Assembly: GCF_001190945.1 (NCBI RefSeq)
Contig: NZ_CP011112.1
Location: forward strand, 5,356,911-5,420,910
Length of the DNA: 64,000 nt
From: Luteipulveratus mongoliensis
GTDB taxonomy: Bacteria; Actinomycetota; Actinomycetes; Actinomycetales; Dermatophilaceae
Reading direction: 5' to 3'
Made by a program: the position numbers and the translations under genes. This document shows positions 59,500 through 64,000 of the stretch, in pieces (the first letter of the stretch is position 1; each line of letters begins with the position of its first letter). The notes under the pieces were generated by a model. It had not been told where the DNA came from and did not search any database. It saw only the letters and a list, made by a program, of their open reading frames with translations.

Positions 59500-60672
59500 A
59501 TGACCAGTCCAGTGCTCACGCGGCCCGCGCCGACCCGGCTCACCACCAGCCCGACCGCGCTCCCGGGAGCGCCCACGGTGCGTACGGCCCCCACGACTCG
59601 ACGCCCGGCTCCCAGCACGGCCCCCAGCCCGGCCCCACCCACGACGGCGCCTGAGGCCGCCCAGCAGCGCGCCTGGTGGCCCACCGCGCTGAAGGCGGTC
59701 CTCGGCATCGGCCTCACCGGCGCGCTGCTCGTGTGGGCGCTGCCGCACGCGATCGGCGCCTCGTGGTCGGAGATCGGCCACACGGTCGCGAGCGTCCAGC
59801 CCTGGCAGCTCGGCGCGCTCGCGGCGCTGTGGCTGCTCGGACTCGCCGTGCACACGCTGGCACTCTCGGCCGGGATGCCGGGCCTGTCGCACCGACGTGC
59901 CTTCCTGCTCAACATCACGGGCAGCTTCGTGTCCAACCTGCTGCCACTCGGCGGCGCTGCGGGGACGGTGGCGAACTACTCGATGGCCCGTTCCTGGGGC
60001 TTCGGGTCCGTGGCGTTCGGTCGCTGGGCGCTGGTCACCAACATCTGGGACACGATGATCAAGCTGGCGCTGCCGGCCGTCGCCGTCGGCTGGCTGGCCG
60101 CGACCACGACGGGCAACCACTCGCTCGCGATGGCGGCCGTCATCAGCGTCGCCGCTCTCGTGCTCCTCACCGTCGGAGTCACCACGGTGTTCCGCAGCGA
60201 CCGGCTGGCCCGTGCCCTCGGTCGTACGGCCGGTCGCGTCGCGCTCCGCCTACGTCGTCCGGTCGACCCGACCACCTGGGCCGAGCAGGCCAGCGGGATG
60301 CGCGCCGACACCAACGAGCTGGTCTCCACCGGTTGGCTGCGCCTCACCATCGGCAAGCTCGCGTACGCCGCTCTCCAGGCGGTCCTGCTGTGGGCCTGCC
60401 TGGCCGTGGTCGGGCTGACGGTCACTCCGGCCATCGTGTTCGCAGCCTTCGCGATGCAGAGCGTGCTCACGCTGTTCGTGCTGACGCCGGGTGCGGCCGG
60501 GTTCGTCGAGGTCGGCATGGCTGGGATCCTCGTGGCCCTCGGCGTCCCGGCGGCGGGTGCCGCGGCCGGCATCTTGCTCTACCGCGGCTTCGTCTTCCTG
60601 ATGGAGATCCCGGTCGGCGGTTTGCTGATGGCGGCCTGGATGGCGCGTCGACCGAAGCTGGCTCAGGCGTAG
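59500..60672 (+). CDS. Flippase-like (LPG synthase TM region) membrane protein, paralog 2
   Basis: The 390-aa protein is a paralog of the product of 56818-58032. It has ALKAVLGIGLTGALLVWALPHAIGASWSEIGHTV, LNITGSFVSNLLPLGGAAGTVANYSMARSWGF and FAMQSVLTLFVLTPGAAGFVEVGMAGILVALGVPAAGAAAGILLYRGFVFLMEIPVGGLL. The N-terminal 55 residues are a Thr/Pro-rich cytoplasmic tail that differs from paralog 1. It likely has the same topology and role. ATG at 59500. Confidence 0.86.
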   Translation: MTSPVLTRPAPTRLTTSPTALPGAPTVRTAPTTRRPAPSTAPSPAPPTTAPEAAQQRAWWPTALKAVLGIGLTGALLVWALPHAIGASWSEIGHTVASVQPWQLGALAALWLLGLAVHTLALSAGMPGLSHRRAFLLNITGSFVSNLLPLGGAAGTVANYSMARSWGFGSVAFGRWALVTNIWDTMIKLALPAVAVGWLAATTTGNHSLAMAAVISVAALVLLTVGVTTVFRSDRLARALGRTAGRVALRLRRPVDPTTWAEQASGMRADTNELVSTGWLRLTIGKLAYAALQAVLLWACLAVVGLTVTPAIVFAAFAMQSVLTLFVLTPGAAGFVEVGMAGILVALGVPAAGAAAGILLYRGFVFLMEIPVGGLLMAAWMARRPKLAQA

Positions 60673-60674
60673 CC

Positions 60675-60764
60675 CCGCTGGTCGAGTAGGCGAGGGTCGA
60701 GTAGGTGAGGAACGAGCCGTATCGAGATCAGGTGCGCGCGTGCACCTGGTCTCGATACGCCTCC
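60675..60764. repeat. Two-armed inverted repeat, copy R9
   Basis: Starts CCGCTGGTCGAGTAGGCGAGG with a short internal duplication (GGTCGAGTAGGTGAGG). TATCGAGATC and its complement GGTCTCGATACG form the centre. It is 3 nt after the paralog-2 stop. The second arm continues into a tandem expansion. Confidence 0.8.
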
Positions 60765-60855
60765 GCTAGCGCTCCGGCTACTCGACCGGCGGTGGAGGCT
60801 AGCGCTCCGGCTACTCGACCGGCGGTGGAGGCTAGCGCTCCGGCTACTCGACCGA
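60765..60855. repeat. Tandem 33-bp expansion of a repeat arm
   Basis: A 33-bp unit starting GCTAGCGCTCCGGCTACTCG occurs at 60765-60797 and 60798-60830 without change, and a partial third copy runs 60831-60855. The third copy contains the TAG stop codon and last codons of the convergent MmcQ/YjbR gene. Confidence 0.9.
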
Positions 60856-61245
60856 CTTATCGAGCTCGGCGACCAGACGCTTCGGCGCCGTGTTGCGGTA
60901 GGACATGTCGAGCAGCTCGGCCACTTGGGCCCAATCCGGTTGGCCCACAAGGAAGTTCAACCCGACCCAGCCCGATGGCCCGTAGTACGCCGGGCTGAAG
61001 CAGCGCTCGTCCTCCAGGAGTGCGAGCCGCTCGTCGGCGTCGGGCAGCACCAGCACCGAGCGTGCATACGTGTCGGCATGGTGGTCGCCCTTCACGATCC
61101 CGCCGAACACCGCAAACACCTTCTTGGTGAAGAAGTTCGGGTGTCCGTGCGACACCTTCACCTGAGCCTCCGGCAGAGCCAGGGCCAGCTCTCGGAGCCG
61201 GGCAAGGTAGGGGTCGTCGTCACGGAAGCGGGGCGGGTGCGCCAT
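60844..61245 (-). CDS. MmcQ/YjbR family protein
   Basis: The 133-aa protein has the YjbR fold: LRELALALPEAQVKVSHGHPNFFTKKVFAVFGGIVKG, VLVLPDADERLALLEDERCFSPAYYGPSGWVGLNFLVGQPDWAQVAELLDMSYRNTAPKRLV. In this family GWVGL and the final SYRxxAPKRL are conserved. The role is unproven; DNA binding has been suggested from structure. The last residues and the stop (DKSVE, TAG) are built from the adjoining repeat arm. Confidence 0.9.
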   Translation of the reverse strand: MAHPPRFRDDDPYLARLRELALALPEAQVKVSHGHPNFFTKKVFAVFGGIVKGDHHADTYARSVLVLPDADERLALLEDERCFSPAYYGPSGWVGLNFLVGQPDWAQVAELLDMSYRNTAPKRLVAELDKSVE

Positions 61246-61266
61246 GCCGCCACCGTACGACGACCT

Positions 61267-61280
61267 CGCCTCCCGAGGCG
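61267..61280 (-). terminator. 6-bp hairpin after the AHSA1 gene
   Basis: CGCCTC (61267-61272) pairs with GAGGCG (61275-61280) with only two loop bases. It lies 8 nt beyond the true end (61288) of the frameshifted AHSA1 gene. Confidence 0.35.
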
Positions 61281-61287
61281 TCGAGAC

Positions 61288-61763
61288 TCAGTGCACCTGG
61301 GTGAGTGCGGCGTACCGGTCGAGGTAGAGCTGCCAGCCCTGGGGGCTACTGACACCGTCTCGCACGGACTGCCATCCGGGCCGTGCCGATCGAGGTTGCG
61401 GTGCTCGAGCTCGAGCCTCGTGCGCTCCGGAGACTCAGCCGTGAAGCGGACCTCAACCTCACTGGTGTTCTCGAGGTTGGTCTCCACCTGCCACGTCGGG
61501 TCGATGTCCCAGCTGAAAACGACTCGGGTCGGGGGTTCGTACGCCAGCACGCGCGCCCAGCGGCAGACGCTGCCGTCCTCCCCACGGTCGTAGATGTGGC
61601 CACCGACGCGTGGCTCGAAGACCGTCTCGACGATCGGCGAGGTCAGCAGGGTGTGCTCCGGAGGCTTGAAGTCACCGAGCCGGGCAGTGAAGGTCTCGAA
61701 GGCGCGGTCGACGGGGATGTCGACGACCACGGTCTTCAGCACGGCGTTCGGACTCTCAGTCAT
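61288..61763 (-). pseudogene. AHSA1/SRPBCC family gene with a frameshift
   Basis: The reading frame from ATG 61763 encodes a normal AHSA1 protein up to LELEHRNLDRHG. After about 61380 it reads nonsense to 61158 and overlaps the MmcQ gene. If one base is added in the CC/GG run near 61377-61383, the frame becomes GWQSVRDGVSSPQGWQLYLD then RYAALTQVH and a TGA at 61288-61290, exactly the C-terminal helix expected. So the gene either carries a single-base deletion or the sequence has a base error here. It is coupled to the upstream ArsR gene (4-nt overlap), the common ArsR/AHSA1 pair. Confidence 0.8.
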
Positions 61764-62092
61764 GGTGTCTCCTTTGATGATTCGTCTGTGACGTCCTGCT
61801 CTGCGACGTCGGCGTATCCGGCCAGCGCGCGGTTCCAGAACGTGTCGAGCTGGTCGCGGAGCGCGATGACGCCCGCCGGGTTGAGCCGGTAGATCCTTCG
61901 GGTGCCTGCCGCTCGCTCGGAGACCAGCCCGGCGTCCTTGAGCACCTTGAGGTGCTGCGAGACGGCCGGTCGGGTCACGGGCAGGTCGTCGGCCAGCTCT
62001 CGGACGGAGCAGGACCCGCCGGCGAGGCGCTCGACGATGAGCCGACGAGTCGGGTCGCTGACGGCACTCCAGCCTTCTTGGTTAGCGGTCAC
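61760..62092 (-). CDS. ArsR family transcriptional regulator
   Basis: The 110-aa regulator has the winged HTH SDPTRRLIVERLAGGSCSVRELADDLPVTRPAVSQHLKVLKDAGLVSERAAGTRRIYRLNPAG and no metal-binding cysteines in the usual ELCVC position, so it belongs to the SdpR-like non-metal group. GTG at 62092. It is coupled to the AHSA1 gene, and a 6-bp dyad stands directly upstream. Confidence 0.94.
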   Translation of the reverse strand: MTANQEGWSAVSDPTRRLIVERLAGGSCSVRELADDLPVTRPAVSQHLKVLKDAGLVSERAAGTRRIYRLNPAGVIALRDQLDTFWNRALAGYADVAEQDVTDESSKETP

Positions 62093-62097
62093 GAACG

Positions 62098-62113
62098 GTA
62101 AGTTGCCACTTAC
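62098..62113. promoter_or_regulatory. ArsR-type operator
   Basis: GTAAGT (62098-62103) and ACTTAC (62108-62113) form a perfect dyad with spacer TGCC, 5 nt upstream of the ArsR start and in the divergent gap shared with the hydrolase gene at 62197. Confidence 0.75.
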
Positions 62114-62196
62114 GCATGGGTGATGTCAAGGGTCTGCGTGCCGATTCCGCACGATCGGAGGTGCTCTGCCCCGGGCCGCGACCTAGCGTCGAGCGC

Positions 62197-62883
62197 ATGA
62201 CGACCTTCGTTCTGATCCCCGGCGCCGACGGCCGTGCTTGGTACTGGCACCGCCTCGTCCCCGCGCTCGAGTCTCGTGGCCACCGAGCCGTCCCGGTCGA
62301 TCTCCCCCTGGAAGGCACGTCGACCCTGTCGACCTACGTCGACGCCGCAGTCGATCAGGTCGGCTCCGGTCATGACGACCTCGTGGTCGTGGGTCAGTCG
62401 ATCGGCGGCTTCAGCAGCCCGCTCGTGTGCGAATCGCTGGACGCCCAACGGCTGGTCCTCCTCAACGCGATGATCCCGAATCCTGGTGAAACTGCTGGCG
62501 ATTGGTGGGACAACGTCGGTCAGGACAAAGCCCAGAGCGAGAACGCTGTGGCGCACGGTCGGCCCGCCGAGTTCGACCTGCGCCGCGACTTCTTCCACGA
62601 CGTACCGGACGACGTGACCGAAGAGGCGTTCGCAGCCGCCGACGGGATGGCTGACCTGACCTCGATCTGGACGGATCCCTGGCCGCTGCAGAGCTGGCCC
62701 GAGGTTCAGACCCACATCCTGCAGGCGACCGACGACCGGTTCTTCCCGTTGTCCTTCCAGCAGCGCGTGGCGCGAGACCGCTTGCAGATCAACGAGATTG
62801 ACACCATGCCCGGCGGCCATCTCGTCGCACTCAGCCAGCCGGAGATCCTCGCCGACCGCTTGTCCTGCTACGCCACGGCCTGA
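62197..62883 (+). CDS. Alpha/beta hydrolase
   Basis: The 228-aa protein has TTFVLIPGADGRAWYWHRLVPALESRGHRAVPVDLPLEGTSTL, the nucleophile elbow VVVGQSIGGFSSPLV, an acid in ATDDRFFPL and the His in MPGGHLVALSQPEIL. It is a member of the esterase/epoxide-hydrolase-like group. ATG at 62197 is chosen because the strand beta1 starts directly after it. It overlaps the convergent membrane protein gene by 16 nt at the 3' end. Confidence 0.88.
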   Translation: MTTFVLIPGADGRAWYWHRLVPALESRGHRAVPVDLPLEGTSTLSTYVDAAVDQVGSGHDDLVVVGQSIGGFSSPLVCESLDAQRLVLLNAMIPNPGETAGDWWDNVGQDKAQSENAVAHGRPAEFDLRRDFFHDVPDDVTEEAFAAADGMADLTSIWTDPWPLQSWPEVQTHILQATDDRFFPLSFQQRVARDRLQINEIDTMPGGHLVALSQPEILADRLSCYATA

Positions 62884-63404
62884 CCCACAGGCGACACGCG
62901 ACGGCCGACCGTGCGACGACGTACATAGTCGGCGGTGACCACCAGGAGCGTCGGACCCCAGAGGGCCAGCGGTGCGTAGCAGCCGTACATCAGGACGCCC
63001 CATGCGTCCCACGTCATGTTGCTCGGCATCCCGAACGCGACGGTCGCCCCGAACAGCGTTGCCCCCAGACCGCCGAGTAGCGCTGCGGTTGCTGCGAATC
63101 CGACCGGGACGGCCCGACCACCGATCAGCGGCAGCCACCTGGGAAACACCTCACCCCACGGCCGTACCAACCCGATCGCGAGGAATGCCAGACCATCGCT
63201 GAGGACTCCGAGACCGACCAGGTACGCCGCTCGCACCAGGAACGGGTGGCTCATCATCTCGTCCATGAACTCGTGATCCATACCCATGCTGACGCCGAAC
63301 ATCAGCGGCAGCCGCCACAGTGACGACAGCACCGGACTGAGGGCGCTGATGTGCGCAAGACGAACGATCCAGCGCGGAGCCGGCGGTGTCGGTCGGGTTG
63401 TCAT
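62868..63404 (-). CDS. Hypothetical four-helix membrane protein
   Basis: The 178-aa protein (ATG 63404) has four hydrophobic segments: LSSLWRLPLMFGVSMGM, FLVRAAYLVGLGVLSDGLAFLAIGLVRPWG, AVPVGFAATAALLGGLGATLFGATVAFG and GVLMYGCYAPLALWGPTLLVVTADYVRRRTVG. Met/His-rich MGMDHEFMDEMMSHP lies in a loop and could bind metal. No family recognised. The last 16 nt overlap the hydrolase gene. Confidence 0.75.
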   Translation of the reverse strand: MTTRPTPPAPRWIVRLAHISALSPVLSSLWRLPLMFGVSMGMDHEFMDEMMSHPFLVRAAYLVGLGVLSDGLAFLAIGLVRPWGEVFPRWLPLIGGRAVPVGFAATAALLGGLGATLFGATVAFGMPSNMTWDAWGVLMYGCYAPLALWGPTLLVVTADYVRRRTVGRRVSPVGQAVA

Positions 63405-63507
63405 GCCCCGCAGCCTGGTCCGCTCGTACGCCGACCGCCTCACTCCGCGGGACGACCCGCCTCCCCCTGGCGAGCGGTTCGCCACCAACGTTGGTCAACC
63501 CGGCGGA

Positions 63508-63583
63508 GCGCCAAGAGACTGCGTCTCCTGAATCTGACGCCCTTGTAAGGCGGTCAGATTCGGAAGACGCAGTCTCTTGGCGC
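63508..63583. repeat. Long near-perfect inverted repeat
   Basis: GCGCCAAGAGACTGCGTCT (63508-63526) pairs perfectly with AGACGCAGTCTCTTGGCGC (63565-63583), and inside it GAATCTGAC pairs with GTCAGATTC around GCC/GGC. The 76-nt element lies in the 370-nt divergent gap between the four-helix membrane protein and the secreted protein, so it is unlikely to be a plain terminator. A small MITE-like or regulatory RNA element is possible. Confidence 0.75.
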
Positions 63584-63590
63584 CATTCGG

Positions 63591-63692
63591 TTAACAGTTA
63601 AAGGGGCGCGGCCGCATGGGGGCGAAACCCGGACGGCGCCTGGCGTCGAACACCGTTGCGCGCCAATCAGATTCCCCACTCTTAACAGTTAA
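63591..63692. promoter_or_regulatory. Pair of TTAACAGTTAA sites
   Basis: TTAACAGTTAA occurs at 63591-63601 and 63682-63692, each followed by AGG and spaced 91 nt. Each is an 11-bp dyad (TTAAC/GTTAA around A), very AT-rich for this genome. The second lies 82 nt upstream of the secreted protein start. Both are candidate operator half-pairs for its promoter. The rest of the gap contains nothing recognised. Confidence 0.55.
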
Positions 63693-63774
63693 AGGACGCT
63701 GGACCAGCCACCAGAAGAAGTGACCGGCTTACGTTCACGGGATCCCTCTCCACCCATTGCGAGGAGTCCAAGAA

Positions 63775-64000
63775 ATGAACTCTCACCAGAAGGCCATAGC
63801 CGTGATCTGCGGCTCGACGCTTGCCGCTGGCGCCCTGGCCACGACGTTGAGCGGCAGCTCGGCTGCGGCCGAACGCCCTGCACCCGCCGCGCACCAGGAC
63901 GGCGGAGCACCGGAGGCCACAGTCCGCGGCGTGGCAAAGGCATTCGGGATCTCACCCCGAGCAGCCCGGACCGAGCTGATGCAGCAGGACCAGGCGCACC
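63775..64000 (+). CDS. Secreted protein, 3'-truncated by window edge (possible S1-peptidase-type proprotein)
   Basis: ATG at 63775 with GCGAGGAGTCCAAGAA upstream opens a frame still open at 64000 (75 codons). MNSHQKAIAVICGSTLAAGA is followed by LATTLSGSSAAAERP: a typical signal peptide with cleavage near SAAA. The mature part begins PAPAAHQDGGAPEATVRGVAKAFGISPRAARTELMQQDQAH. The AFGISPRAARTELMQQ stretch resembles the prodomain start of streptogrisin/alpha-lytic-protease type serine proteases (LGLTxxxAxxxL), but too little is visible for certainty. Confidence 0.6.
   Translation, partial: MNSHQKAIAVICGSTLAAGALATTLSGSSAAAERPAPAAHQDGGAPEATVRGVAKAFGISPRAARTELMQQDQAH

Noticed and set aside
9768..60855. 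Two-armed repeats as insertion sequences
   Set aside because: Copies are about 105 nt, contain no transposase and show no clear target-site duplications. They fit small palindromic elements better.
61158..61287. Natural C-terminal extension of the AHSA1 protein to 61158
   Set aside because: The sequence after the break is Arg/Ser/Thr-rich and overlaps the MmcQ gene, while the expected AHSA1 C-terminus is present in the other frame.

Overview
The window looks like a chromosomal segment of a high-GC Gram-positive bacterium (Actinomycetota). The signs are G/C-ending codons throughout, many GTG starts, mycothiol-type DinB-fold enzymes, an actinobacterial DUF5926/DUF6986/DUF2867 gene set, U-less hairpin terminators and actinobacterial glycosyltransferases. 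The dispersed inverted repeats are of a kind I associate with Micrococcales and Propionibacteriales; genus cannot be fixed from this sequence. No rRNA, tRNA, CRISPR array, complete insertion sequence or phage module was seen.

Layout. 1-9.1 kb: a partial gene, a HAD phosphatase, a G/Q/P-rich membrane protein, and a two-component system (histidine kinase/NarL regulator) followed by a NatAB-like ABC exporter. Next to it is a membrane-anchored P-loop NTPase with a long, very regular TPR array. 9.2-12.9 kb: trmO, serS, a 51-aa membrane peptide, a diacylglycerol-kinase-like lipid kinase and a coupled SRPBCC protein. 12.9-17.1 kb: a three-gene FtsX/MacB-type ABC system whose two ATPases are degenerate in complementary ways. 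17.3-21.6 kb: family-5 uracil-DNA glycosylase, S9 peptidase, methyltransferase, PIG-L deacetylase. 21.7-31.5 kb: purine catabolism in two blocks (uricase, 5-hydroxyisourate hydrolase and OHCU decarboxylase; then allantoinase and ureidoglycine aminohydrolase). Between them lie a TetR regulator, a DUF2867 gene, a DUF6986 aldolase-like gene, a CAT-like acetyltransferase, an ECF sigma factor and two small enzymes. 31.7-41.2 kb: pheA, two paralogous large membrane proteins, a GT87-type glycosyltransferase, a secreted GH27 glycosidase and a hydrolase. 41.2-49.7 kb: a Y-family polymerase, a YefM/RelE-type toxin-antitoxin pair, envelope glycosyltransferases, DUF5926, DUF2079, an anti-sigma-like ATPase, GDPD and a VOC protein. 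49.7-56.6 kb: PhyH dioxygenase with a divergent AraC regulator, an enoyl-CoA hydratase-family enzyme, a MerR/aldo-keto reductase pair, an isolated MurE-like ligase and an MBL hydrolase. 56.8-64 kb: two flippase-like paralogs flanking a TPR gene, MmcQ/YjbR, an ArsR/AHSA1 pair (the AHSA1 gene frameshifted), a hydrolase, a membrane protein, and the start of a secreted protein cut by the window edge.

Repeats. A family of roughly 105-nt two-armed inverted repeats recurs about eight times. Every copy lies just beyond a gene's 3' end, and six of the loci are between convergent genes, so the family probably acts as a bidirectional 3'-end element. A 28-nt palindrome flanks the NTPase/TPR gene on both sides. 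A third element, coding for a short VEKYN-containing peptide, sits beside two of the large repeats.

The most unusual items are the NTPase/TPR gene with its flanking palindromes, the asymmetric ABC ATPase pair, the VEKYN short-ORF element, the isolated MurE with a non-DAP motif, and the convergent-intergenic repeat family. All functional calls are by reading motifs; no database search was run.
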